Assembly: GCA_964448045.1 (NCBI GenBank)
Contig: CAYUVF010000031.1
Coordinates: 1 to 46,879 of the forward strand
Direction of reading: 5' to 3'
Length of the DNA: 46,879 nt
From: CAYUVF01 sp964448045
GTDB taxonomy: Bacteria; Bacteroidota; Rhodothermia; Rhodothermales; Salinibacteraceae
Position 1 is the first letter of the stretch. The number at the start of each line of letters is the position of its first letter. The notes under the pieces were generated by a model. That model had not been told where the DNA came from, did not search any database, and saw nothing but the letters and a program-made list of their open reading frames with translations. The position numbers and the translations under genes were made by a program. Shown here in pieces: positions 7,714-15,103 of the stretch.

Positions 7714-8755
7714 GTCATATCCTTTCGATCGCATTCCCCCTTGCCCCGTGGCCGACCTCCCCTCCCCTCCCTCCGACGCCGCTGCCGCCACCGAACTGCT
7801 CGTCGACTATTCCGATGTTGCGGCCGCTGCCCAGCGGATCGATGGTATCGTCCACCGCACGCCCGTGATGACTTCGCAGACCGTCGACGCCCGCGTCGGC
7901 GCCGAGGTGTTCTTCAAGTGCGAGAATTTCCAGCGGACGGGCGCCTTCAAGATCCGCGGCGGCTACAACGCCCTCAGCCAACTGCCCGACGAACAAAAAG
8001 AACGCGGGGTGCTGACGTATTCATCGGGCAACCACGCACAGGCCGTGGCGCTCGCGGGGCAGCTGCTGGACATCCCGGCGACGATTATCATGCCGGAGAA
8101 CGCACCCGAGGTGAAGCTCAATGCCACGCGCGGCTACGGCGCCGAGATCATCACGTACGATCCCGAGGCCATCACGCGGGAAGAGCTGGCGGCGCAGGTG
8201 TCCGAGGAGCGCGGGCTGCCCATCATCCCGCCGTACGACCATCCGCACGTGGTCGCCGGACAGGGCACGAGCGGCGACGAGTTGTTCGATGAGGTCGGCC
8301 CGCTGGATGCGCTGCTCGTCTGCTGCGGGGGCGGCGGCTTGCTCTCGGGCTGCGCGATTGCGGCGACCCATCACGCGCCCGCCTGCACGGTGATCGGCGT
8401 CGAACCCGCTCGCGCCGACGACGCCACCCGTTCGTTTCACACGGGCGAGTTGCACACCGTCCACAACCCCGACACGATCGCCGACGGCGCCCGCACGCCG
8501 TCGCTGGGCAGGGTGACGTTCCCGCTGGTGCTCGAATATGCCGACGACATGGTGACCGTCTCCGAAGCCGCCATCCGCGAGGCCATGTTTTTCCTCTGGG
8601 AGCGGATGAAGATCGTGGTGGAACCGACGGGCGCGCTGGCCGCGGCGGCCCTGCTCGATGGCGTTGTGCCCGGCAACGATCGGCGGATCGGCGCGCTCAT
8701 CAGCGGGGGCAACGTGGACCTGAAGCGGGCGGCGGAGCTGTTCGAGTCGGCGTGA
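7691..8755 (+). CDS. Threonine/serine dehydratase, PLP fold type II (threonine ammonia-lyase or serine racemase-like)
   Basis: This PLP enzyme would deaminate threonine or serine to a 2-oxo acid plus ammonia; related members are serine racemases or 3-hydroxyaspartate lyases. Motifs in order are GIVHRTPVM, the PLP-lysine segment TGAFKIRGGYNAL, SSGNHAQAVA, the tetraglycine phosphate loop CGGGGLLSG and the late ISGGNVDL. No ACT-type regulatory domain follows the catalytic domain, which argues for a catabolic or unregulated enzyme rather than biosynthetic IlvA. The ATG at 7691 overlaps the DUF4342 gene by 23 bp and gives 354 aa. A GTG at 7748 would give 335 aa, closer to family length, and is a real alternative. 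Substrate specificity cannot be read from the sequence. Confidence 0.9.
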   Translation: MSIPPTRKSYPFDRIPPCPVADLPSPPSDAAAATELLVDYSDVAAAAQRIDGIVHRTPVMTSQTVDARVGAEVFFKCENFQRTGAFKIRGGYNALSQLPDEQKERGVLTYSSGNHAQAVALAGQLLDIPATIIMPENAPEVKLNATRGYGAEIITYDPEAITREELAAQVSEERGLPIIPPYDHPHVVAGQGTSGDELFDEVGPLDALLVCCGGGGLLSGCAIAATHHAPACTVIGVEPARADDATRSFHTGELHTVHNPDTIADGARTPSLGRVTFPLVLEYADDMVTVSEAAIREAMFFLWERMKIVVEPTGALAAAALLDGVVPGNDRRIGALISGGNVDLKRAAELFESA

Positions 8756-8761
8756 TGCGCC

Positions 8762-8947
8762 TGTCATCCTGAGCAAGTGGAGCGATAGCGGAACGCAGAC
8801 GAAGCGTCCTGAGCAACGCGAAGTAGTCCTTTTTCAGGGGATCTCTTCGGTCCTAACGAAAACGTTCAGCTCAGAGAGATCCACCCCAGGGGCACTTCCT
8901 TCCTTCGGTCCGGGCGCCTCGTCTCGCTTCGCTCGCTCGGGATGACA
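8762..8947. mobile_element. 186-bp element with terminal inverted repeats (MITE-like)
   Basis: The left end TGTCATCCTGAGC (8762-8774) and the right end GCTCGGGATGACA (8935-8947) are inverse complements with one mismatch in 13. Internally GGATCTCT (8839-8846) pairs with AGAGATCC (8875-8882). It has no coding capacity and fills almost the whole spacer between the dehydratase and the TIGR02757 gene. The ends match the opening of the repeat at 6614. No target-site duplication was seen, so transposition is only a possibility. Confidence 0.55.
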
Positions 8948-8984
8948 TTCGGCCGGACGAAACCGCATCAATCCCTCTTTCAGC

Positions 8985-9821
8985 ATGCCCACTGCTACCG
9001 ATCTCAAAGCCTACCTCGACGGCCTCGTCGACCGCTTCGAGCGGCCCGACTTCATCGCCGAGGACCCGATCGCCATCCCGCACGGCTTCGACGATCCGCG
9101 CGATCAGGAAGTCATCGGGCTGTACGCGGCGCTGCTGGCGTGGGGGCGACGGCAGACGGTGCTGAACAAGATGGAGGCGCTCTGCGAGCGGATGGACTAC
9201 GCTCCTTTCCGCTTCGTGCGCGACTTCGATCCGGCCCGCGACGCCGATGCGCTCGACGGCTTCAAGCACCGCACCTTTCAGCCGGTCGATGCGTTCTGGT
9301 TCACCAAGAACCTCAGCGTGGCGCTGGAGCAGCACGGTACCGTCGAACACCTGTTCGCCGATCACTTGCCCGACGACGCCCCGCACGTGGGCCCGGCGAT
9401 TCAGGGCTTCAGCCGGACGATCCTGGACATCGACCCGAAGACGCCGCAGCGCCTCCGCAAGCACCTGGCTCGCCCCGAAGCCGGGAGCGCGTGCAAGCGG
9501 CTCAACATGTACCTGCGCTGGATGGTGCGTCCGGGACCGGTCGACCTCGGTATCTGGTCGCGCATCACACCCGATCAGCTGATGCTGCCGTTGGATGTGC
9601 ACTCCGGGCGGCAGGCGCGGGCGCTGGGCTTCATCGAGCGCAAATCGAACGACTGGAAAGCCGTGCGCATCCTCACTGCGGCCTGTCGCCAGCTGGATCC
9701 GGACGACCCTGCGCGCTACGACTTCGCCTTCTTCCCGCCGGGCGCTTACGACGTGTCGCTCGATGCGCGCTTCACCGGCGACAACACGGTGGACCTTACC
9801 TCCTCGCCCACCGCGCGATAA
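8985..9821 (+). CDS. TIGR02757 (DUF2400) family protein
   Basis: This 278-aa protein fits TIGR02757, a family of unknown function common in Bacteroidota and related phyla. Recognisable features are DPRDQEVIGLYAALLAWGRR (about 35-54), KRLNMYLRWMVR (about 171-182), DLGIWSRI, the LPLDVHSGRQARALG segment (about 204-218) and the closing YDFAFF. Its helical, HhH-like flavour has suggested a DNA-glycosylase-like fold, but that is not established here. Most relatives stop soon after the DFALF-type motif; this one continues about 30 more residues into DNA that also encodes the tail of the convergent flavin reductase. The extra tail may be a read-through product of a lost stop. Confidence 0.85.
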   Translation: MPTATDLKAYLDGLVDRFERPDFIAEDPIAIPHGFDDPRDQEVIGLYAALLAWGRRQTVLNKMEALCERMDYAPFRFVRDFDPARDADALDGFKHRTFQPVDAFWFTKNLSVALEQHGTVEHLFADHLPDDAPHVGPAIQGFSRTILDIDPKTPQRLRKHLARPEAGSACKRLNMYLRWMVRPGPVDLGIWSRITPDQLMLPLDVHSGRQARALGFIERKSNDWKAVRILTAACRQLDPDDPARYDFAFFPPGAYDVSLDARFTGDNTVDLTSSPTAR

Positions 9822-10291
9822 GTGCGCTGGTAGTAGAGCACTGCGCCGCGATCGACTCGCTCGTCGATCTCGACTACCTGGCCGATGATGATCGTTTTAT
9901 CGCCGGCGTCGAAGGCGTCGTGATGCGTGCAGTGAAATACGGCGGTAACGTCATCGAGGATCGGCGTGCTGTGGGCGTCGATGCGGTGCGCAACGGAGTC
10001 GAACTGCTCGGCCCCGGAGAGGTCGGGGATGGCGAAATGATCGGACAGATGAGCCTGGTGCTCGCCCAAGATGTGCACGGCGAAGCGCGAGGCCTCCATG
10101 ATGACGGGATGCATGCGCGCCGAGCGGTCGACATTGAAGCCGATGAGCGGCGGTTCCAGCGAAACGCTGGTGAACGAGCCGATCGTGATGCCGCGGGCTT
10201 CGCGCTCGGTAGCTGCCGTGACCACCGTCACCGGCGACGGGACCCGGCGCATGGTGGTCCGCAGCGATTCTCCATCAACTGGCTCGGTCAT
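9746..10291 (-). CDS. Flavin reductase family protein (FMN-binding split barrel)
   Basis: This flavin-binding oxidoreductase would supply reduced flavin to a partner monooxygenase or act alone. The 181-aa protein shows the family pattern: LRTTMRRVPSPVTVVTA, RGITIGSFTSVSLEPPLIGF (the flavin-contacting segment), FAVHILGEHQAHLSDHFA and a C-terminal DKTIIIGQVVEI...LYYQRTYRAVG. The ATG at 10289-10291 was chosen because upstream residues in the same frame do not resemble the family. It starts 63 bp after the dnaJ stop on the same strand and may ride on the heat-shock operon. Its last 16 residues lie past the usual family end and overlap the 3' end of the TIGR02757 gene by 76 bp. Confidence 0.87.
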   Translation of the reverse strand: MTEPVDGESLRTTMRRVPSPVTVVTAATEREARGITIGSFTSVSLEPPLIGFNVDRSARMHPVIMEASRFAVHILGEHQAHLSDHFAIPDLSGAEQFDSVAHRIDAHSTPILDDVTAVFHCTHHDAFDAGDKTIIIGQVVEIDERVDRGAVLYYQRTYRAVGEEVRSTVLSPVKRASSDTS

Positions 10292-10354
10292 AGGCTCCGC
10301 GCGCGACGATACGGGCCGGGGGCCGCGCATCTGCGCATCCGCTCGTGGGGAAAA

Positions 10355-11557
10355 TCAGGTGAACACGTCCTTCACTTTGCTGAAGAACGACTTTTTCGCG
10401 CGTTTCTCGTCCGGTTTCGGCTGGAACTGATCGGTATCCCGGAGTTGCTCGATCAACTCTTTCTGCTCGTCGGTCAACTCCTGCGGGGTCCACACGTGCA
10501 CGCGAATGAGCTGATCGCCCTGGCGTGATCCGTTGAACTCGGGTAGGCCGCGGTCGCGCATCCGCAAGATTTTGCCGGCCTGCACGCCCGGATCGATCTG
10601 GAGCCGCGCGCGCCCCTTGAGCGTGGGTACTTCGACTTCGGTGCCGAGCGCGGCCTCGGGGAAGGAAATGTGCAGATCGTAGTAGATGTCGAGCCCCTCA
10701 CGCTTGAAGTGCTCGTGGGGCTCCTCCTTGATTTCGACGCGCAGATCGCCGGACGGGCCGCCGCGCAATCCGGCATTGCCGGCGTTGCGCAGCGTCAGAT
10801 AGTTGCCTTCCATAACGCCCGGCGGGACGTTGATCGTGATCTTCTCCTCCTGTTCGATGCGCCCCTGCCCGCCGCAGTCGTCACAGGCGTTTTTGACGAT
10901 GCGCCCCTCACCGTTGCACTGCGGGCACGTCTGCACGTTGACGAACTGCCCGAAGACCGAGCGCGACACCTGCCGCACCTCGCCACTGCCATCGCACTTA
11001 GGGCACATCATGTAACCTTCGCCCTCGGTGCCGCCCTCGGCGCCGGTGCCATCGCACGTCTCGCACTCGACGAACTTGCGCACTTTGATGCGCTTTTCGG
11101 CGCCCTCGGCGATCTCTTCGAGCGTGAGTGGAAGCGAAATCCGCAGGTCGCTGCCGGGCCGCCCGCGCTGGCGCGACTGGCGCCCACGCCCGCGCCCGCG
11201 GCGTCCGCCGCCGAAGACTTCTTCGAAGATGCTGCCGCCGCCAGCGCCGCCGCGCGCCCCGCCGAAGATGTCCCCGAAGGCGTCGAAGATGTCGTTGATG
11301 TCCTGAAAGCCGGGTTGTCCCGTGCCGCCATTGGTGCCCACACCCTGGTGACCAAACCGGTCGTAGCGCCGGCGCTTCTGATCGGAAGACAAGACCTCGT
11401 AAGCCTCTGCGGCTGCCTTGAACTTGGATTCGGCGTCCGGATCATCGGGGTTGCGATCCGGGTGATACTTCATCGCCTTCTTGCGATACGCCTTCTTGAT
11501 TTCGTCCTGCGATGCGTCGCGGTCGACGCCGAGGATCTCGTAGTAATCGCGCGGCAT
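10355..11557 (-). CDS. dnaJ: Chaperone DnaJ
   Basis: DnaJ is the Hsp40 co-chaperone that delivers substrates to DnaK and stimulates its ATPase. The 400-aa protein has the J domain (residues 1-70, HPD in YHPDRNPDD) and a Gly/Phe region followed by an unusual Gly/Arg-rich stretch (about 100-135). Four CxxCxGxG-type zinc repeats follow (CETCDGTG, CPKCDGSG, CPQCNGEG, CDDCGGQG), then the C-terminal substrate-binding beta domains. All four zinc motifs are intact, so this is a full type I DnaJ. It is the third gene of hrcA-grpE-dnaJ; dnaK is not in the window. HrcA probably represses the operon, although no canonical CIRCE was found upstream. Confidence 0.97.
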   Translation of the reverse strand: MPRDYYEILGVDRDASQDEIKKAYRKKAMKYHPDRNPDDPDAESKFKAAAEAYEVLSSDQKRRRYDRFGHQGVGTNGGTGQPGFQDINDIFDAFGDIFGGARGGAGGGSIFEEVFGGGRRGRGRGRQSRQRGRPGSDLRISLPLTLEEIAEGAEKRIKVRKFVECETCDGTGAEGGTEGEGYMMCPKCDGSGEVRQVSRSVFGQFVNVQTCPQCNGEGRIVKNACDDCGGQGRIEQEEKITINVPPGVMEGNYLTLRNAGNAGLRGGPSGDLRVEIKEEPHEHFKREGLDIYYDLHISFPEAALGTEVEVPTLKGRARLQIDPGVQAGKILRMRDRGLPEFNGSRQGDQLIRVHVWTPQELTDEQKELIEQLRDTDQFQPKPDEKRAKKSFFSKVKDVFT

Positions 11558-11687
11558 AGGGGCGGATGCGTGGTTCGTGAGTCACGATGGTGTAAGCAGC
11601 GGTCGATTGTGTTCGAATCCGCCGCTGGCATCGCGAGTTTCATGTACTCCGGATGCAGAAACGTGGGGATGGATCAGACGGGCGGGG

Positions 11688-12320
11688 CTACGAGGCTACG
11701 ATCACGCGGCTGTGGCGCAGCACCTGGTCGTCCATGCGGTAGCCTTTACGAATCTCTTCGAGTACCGTCCCTTCCTCGACATCGTCGGGGGCGGGCTGCT
11801 GCATCATCGCTTCGTGCTCGTTCTCGTTGAACGGTTGGCCCTTCGCCTCGATGGGCTCGATGCCGAGGTTGGCAAGCTCATCGAGAAACTTCTTGAAGAT
11901 CATCTCGACGCCGCTCTTGAGCTGCTCGTAGGCCGCCGCTTTGTCCTGGGCGTCTTCGAGCTCCTCGGCGGCCTCGATGGAGCGCTCGAAATCGTCGAGC
12001 ACATCGAGCATCGGCAGCACCACCTCTTTCTTGCCGGAGGTAAAGCTGCGTTCGTTTTCGCGCTTCATCCGCCGGCGGAAGTTCTGAAACTCGGCAGCCT
12101 GCCGCAGGAGCCGGTCGTTGAGTTCGTCGCGCTCCTCCTCCAGCGCTTCGATGCGCGCCTCGGGGCTCTCCGCCTCCGCCGCATCGGCCGACTCCTCAGC
12201 CGAGGTGCCATTCGTGGCCGATTCGTCGGGGGCAGAGTCTGCGGCTGCCGATGCGGACGAGGCGGCATCGGTCGCTTCCGTTTCGTGATCGGAAATATCT
12301 ACGTTATTCTCGTTCGTCAC
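11688..12320 (-). CDS. grpE: Nucleotide exchange factor GrpE
   Basis: GrpE releases ADP from DnaK and resets the chaperone cycle. The 210-aa protein has a disordered, very acidic Ala/Glu/Asp-rich N-terminus (residues 1-55). A long coiled-coil helix follows (EARIEALEEERDELNDRLLR), with the family signature AEFQNFRRRMKRE (about 76-88). The beta-wing domain ends in NENEHEAMMQQPAP, EEIRKGYRMDDQVLRHSRVIVA. The length is normal, with the acidic leader on the long side, in keeping with a halophilic proteome. It lies between hrcA (54 bp) and dnaJ (130 bp). Confidence 0.97.
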   Translation of the reverse strand: MTNENNVDISDHETEATDAASSASAAADSAPDESATNGTSAEESADAAEAESPEARIEALEEERDELNDRLLRQAAEFQNFRRRMKRENERSFTSGKKEVVLPMLDVLDDFERSIEAAEELEDAQDKAAAYEQLKSGVEMIFKKFLDELANLGIEPIEAKGQPFNENEHEAMMQQPAPDDVEEGTVLEEIRKGYRMDDQVLRHSRVIVAS

Positions 12321-12374
12321 GTTGCGTATGCACAGGTTGGTCAGTCAGAAACAAGACGACGCGCCCGGAGCGGC

Positions 12375-13478
12375 TCAGGCCGCATCCAGCGCGGGAAGGT
12401 CACTATCGGGCCGGTTGAGCACCGACGCCATGTTCTCGACCAGCGCCATCACGCGGCCGTAGTCCATGCGCGTAGGGCCGATGACGCCGAGCGTGCCCAT
12501 GCTCTCACCCATCTGATAGGGCGAGAGCACGATGGAATAGGGTTCAACCTCTTCGGAGCTGCTTTCGCTCCCGATGCTCACGGCCACCTGCCCGGTTTCG
12601 TCCAAATTTGAGGTGACGATGTCTTCAAGCAGGTGGACCACGAAGCCCTCATCCTCGATAACTTCGAGCAGATGCCGGACGTTGTCGGGCTGCTGAAATT
12701 CGGGCTGGGACAGCAGGTTTTGCGTGCCCCCGTGCTGGAGCCGCCCCTCCGCGGGTTCGCTGAAGATCAGCGCCGACTCGTCGAGGATGAGCCGCACGAT
12801 GCCGGTCTGGTCGTCGATGTCGCGGACGCGCTCCTCGTGCGTCTCGCGGATCTCCTGCAGCGTCAGTCCGGCCAGCCGCTCGTTGAGGATCGACACGATG
12901 CGGTCGAGCGCCGGACGCTGCAGCTCGGACTCAAACTCGAGCATGATCGTTTTGACGAGCCCGCCGCGCACGCTGAGGACAACCATCAGGCGGGACGAGG
13001 GCAGCGGGACGATGTCCAGCCGTTCGAGCACGCCGGTCGAAAGGCTCGGGCTGAGCGCGAGGCCGAGCAGATTCGTCAGCTGGCCGAGGAGCTGTGAGCT
13101 TTCGCGCAGCATCTCATCGGTGTCGCTAACGAGACGGGCGAGCTGCACCTTGAGCATCTGCCGCTCGACGGGCGAGAGCTCAGGCCGCTCCATCAGCTCA
13201 TCGACGAACGTGCGGTAACCCAACTCCGTAGGTACCCGCCCCGCGGACGTGTACGGATGGCCGAGGTAGCCCATATCCTCCAGGTCGCTCATCGTATTGC
13301 GGACGGAGGCGGCGCTCAGATCGAGCCCGTATTGTTTGACGAGCGAGCGCGAGCCAACCGGCCCCGCCGTTTCGATAAACCGCTGCACCAGGAAACAGAG
13401 CACATCGCTCTCCCGGTCGCTGAGCGGAGGTCCCGAAGCCGATTCACGATCTGCCTTGGATGTATCGCGAGTACTCAC
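12375..13478 (-). CDS. hrcA: Heat-inducible transcription repressor HrcA
   Basis: HrcA is a dimeric repressor that binds CIRCE operators ahead of chaperone genes and is kept active by GroEL. The 367-aa protein has an N-terminal winged helix (LSDRESDVLCFLVQRFIETA, GSRSLVKQYGLDLSAASVRN, with the recognition-helix region DLSAASVRNTMSDLE). An HrcA-type GAF-like core follows, then a C-terminal YQMGESMGTLGVIGPTRMDY signature. The first codon is GTG at 13476-13478. It heads hrcA-grpE-dnaJ, so it probably controls its own operon. The upstream 346 bp contain two perfect short inverted repeats but no TTAGCACTC-N9-GAGTGCTAA. Confidence 0.96.
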   Translation of the reverse strand: MSTRDTSKADRESASGPPLSDRESDVLCFLVQRFIETAGPVGSRSLVKQYGLDLSAASVRNTMSDLEDMGYLGHPYTSAGRVPTELGYRTFVDELMERPELSPVERQMLKVQLARLVSDTDEMLRESSQLLGQLTNLLGLALSPSLSTGVLERLDIVPLPSSRLMVVLSVRGGLVKTIMLEFESELQRPALDRIVSILNERLAGLTLQEIRETHEERVRDIDDQTGIVRLILDESALIFSEPAEGRLQHGGTQNLLSQPEFQQPDNVRHLLEVIEDEGFVVHLLEDIVTSNLDETGQVAVSIGSESSSEEVEPYSIVLSPYQMGESMGTLGVIGPTRMDYGRVMALVENMASVLNRPDSDLPALDAA

Positions 13479-13484
13479 GCTGGA

Positions 13485-13498
13485 TCACAGGGTTGTGA
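13485..13498. promoter_or_regulatory. Candidate operator: TCACA-N4-TGTGA inverted repeat just upstream of hrcA
   Basis: The perfect 5-4-5 inverted repeat begins 6 bp before the hrcA start codon, a position where a bound repressor would block transcription or where the RNA hairpin could affect initiation. It does not resemble CIRCE and its short half-sites resemble CRP/FNR-type sites, so its role is uncertain. Confidence 0.3.
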
Positions 13499-13673
13499 AC
13501 GTCGTCACGAACCATGGCCACCAGAGCAGGACGGAGCACGTTCCAAAAGCACTGGGCGACCCCCCGTGGTTGCAGCGAATCGCCCAGTTTCAACGTCCGG
13601 TTTGCACGCATCCGTCAGCTGCTCACGGTCGTGCGTGATGCTTTTCTCGGTGGGTATGATTGCAGGACACACA

Positions 13674-13693
13674 TACCGGATACCGATCCGGTA
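13674..13693. promoter_or_regulatory. Candidate operator: perfect 8-4-8 inverted repeat TACCGGAT-ACCG-ATCCGGTA
   Basis: This is a perfect palindromic pair of 8-base half-sites with a 4-base spacer, lying about 195 bp upstream of hrcA and 130 bp downstream of the secreted-protein gene. No T-run follows on either strand, which argues against a terminator. It could be a dimeric regulator site. Confidence 0.35.
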
Positions 13694-13824
13694 GTTTCAC
13701 GGCGGAGGAGCTTGGCGCCACTCCTCGGCCGCGGTCTGGAGACGGGTAAGCTCATTTTTTCCAGGGCTGTAACGCGACGTTCAATCCCTATTCATCGGCG
13801 CAGCGCGTGTGCCTGCCCGGCCAC

Positions 13825-14766
13825 CTACCATTCGCTCACGGCGCGGAGATCCTCCAGCAGCGCCCGCTGATCCGGAGTGAGATCGATGATCCGCTCGGAG
13901 GCATATCCGCGACGGTGCGGCTCGCCGTACCGATGCACTGCCTCTCGCTCCCAATCGATCGATCCATACGCCGTCGGGCGGCCGCCGTATGACCCGTACC
14001 GCCGTCCCTCCTCGGCGCGGACGGTAGCGACGAGTTCGAAGTGGCCACTGGCGCCCTGCATCAGGTGCAATCCGCGATCGTAGATAACGGGACCGTCGCG
14101 GTAGACGATCGCTCGCATGCGCCGCAGGCCGCTCGGCAGGTGGTGGAGGCGCCCGTAGTGATGCCGTCCGCCGCCGAGGTGAATCAGCTCCACGTACAAA
14201 TCGATCACCAGGTAGCGAGCTGTGCGCCGCTGGATGACCGGACGGTACTCGACGTACACATCGACGTTTACCGCGCGCTGCCGCCGGTCCCGGTACCACC
14301 CGAAGGTCGCCTGCTTCTGAAACCAGTGATGCCCGCGATGGCGCCGCGTCGGGCGGTGGTGCGGCGCAGGTGCACCGAAGCGCCAACTGGGCTGATACGT
14401 CCGGCCCCGATGCTTCGGGCCCCGGTGACGCGATCGATGCGCCGGGCGCGAGTGCTTCGGGCCGCGGTACTGCGCCCGGCCTCGCTTCTGGCCTCGGTGC
14501 TTTTGAACTCGATGCTTACGGCCATTATGGTGCCTATTATGGCGCCGGGCGTTGGGTCGCCCCTTTCTGTGCTCCGGTCCCCGCTTGCGGTGCCGGTGCT
14601 GCTTCGCCCCGCTTTTGCGATCCGCGCCCCGCTCGCTGCGGGTTGTGGGACCGGTCGTACGCTCACGCGAACTCGTGCGCTGCGCCTGCGCATCAAGCAC
14701 CGGTCCGCCAACCAGTAGAGCGCCAATCATCAGACCGAGGAAAAGCCAACCGTGTGCATATCGCAT
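13825..14766 (-). CDS. Secreted His/Arg-rich basic protein, hypothetical
   Basis: The function is not recognised. The ATG at 14764-14766 begins a clear signal peptide (MRYAHGWLFLGLMIGALLVG, then ...LDAQAQ with likely cleavage after AQA), and upstream in-frame residues lack such character, so this start is preferred. After the signal comes an extremely basic, low-complexity region (about residues 30-150) of Arg, His, Lys and Gly with recurring KHRG, RGPKH and HRGxK units. A folded-looking domain follows (about 160-300), with beta-type strands (AVNVDVYVEYRPV, ARYLVIDLYVELIHL, RMRAIVYRDGPVIYD, GHFELVATV) and a helical tail. A protein this basic stands out among acidic neighbours. Binding of polyanions or metals is conceivable but speculative. 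Confidence 0.65.
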   Translation of the reverse strand: MRYAHGWLFLGLMIGALLVGGPVLDAQAQRTSSRERTTGPTTRSERGADRKSGAKQHRHRKRGPEHRKGRPNARRHNRHHNGRKHRVQKHRGQKRGRAQYRGPKHSRPAHRSRHRGPKHRGRTYQPSWRFGAPAPHHRPTRRHRGHHWFQKQATFGWYRDRRQRAVNVDVYVEYRPVIQRRTARYLVIDLYVELIHLGGGRHHYGRLHHLPSGLRRMRAIVYRDGPVIYDRGLHLMQGASGHFELVATVRAEEGRRYGSYGGRPTAYGSIDWEREAVHRYGEPHRRGYASERIIDLTPDQRALLEDLRAVSEW

Positions 14767-15103
14767 AGCCTTCGGGCGTTTGCATCCGTAGTGTAGTGGC
14801 ACCATCGATACCGTCGGAAACCATGCCAGCGGCCCGACTCCGGCCCGCATCGCCGCAGAAGCCCAACTGGGCCGGTCCTGCACCTCGGACGTGCCCCGCA
14901 GATCCGTCAGTCCATGTTGGGTTTACTGGACAGTCCGCAGCACCGGCCGACTGGATTTATACGTTACGGCGCTTATCCGCGAAACGGATGTTCGCGCGCG
15001 GTGTGTAATGGGGATGTGATTGAGCTTGATCAGTCACCGCTCCTCTGCGCACCGCCAGCGGTGCTTCGCCTCGCCCTGTTTTAGACTTGATGATTTTACG
15101 CTG
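14767..15103. other. 337-bp divergent intergenic region
   Basis: It separates the minus-strand secreted-protein gene from plus-strand sppA and must carry both promoters. A small inverted repeat (ATCCG at 14975-14979, CGGAT at 14985-14989) is visible. No gene or clear promoter consensus was recognised. Confidence 0.5.

Larger units (their letters stand above)
13479..13824. other. 346-bp intergenic region upstream of hrcA
   Basis: No gene is supportable here. The region should carry the hrcA operon promoter reading leftwards. The two inverted repeats described separately are the only structured elements seen. A canonical CIRCE was looked for on both strands and not found. Confidence 0.6.

Noticed and set aside
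13479..13824. CIRCE element upstream of hrcA
   Set aside because: Looked for TTAGCACTC-N9-GAGTGCTAA on both strands; nothing close was found.
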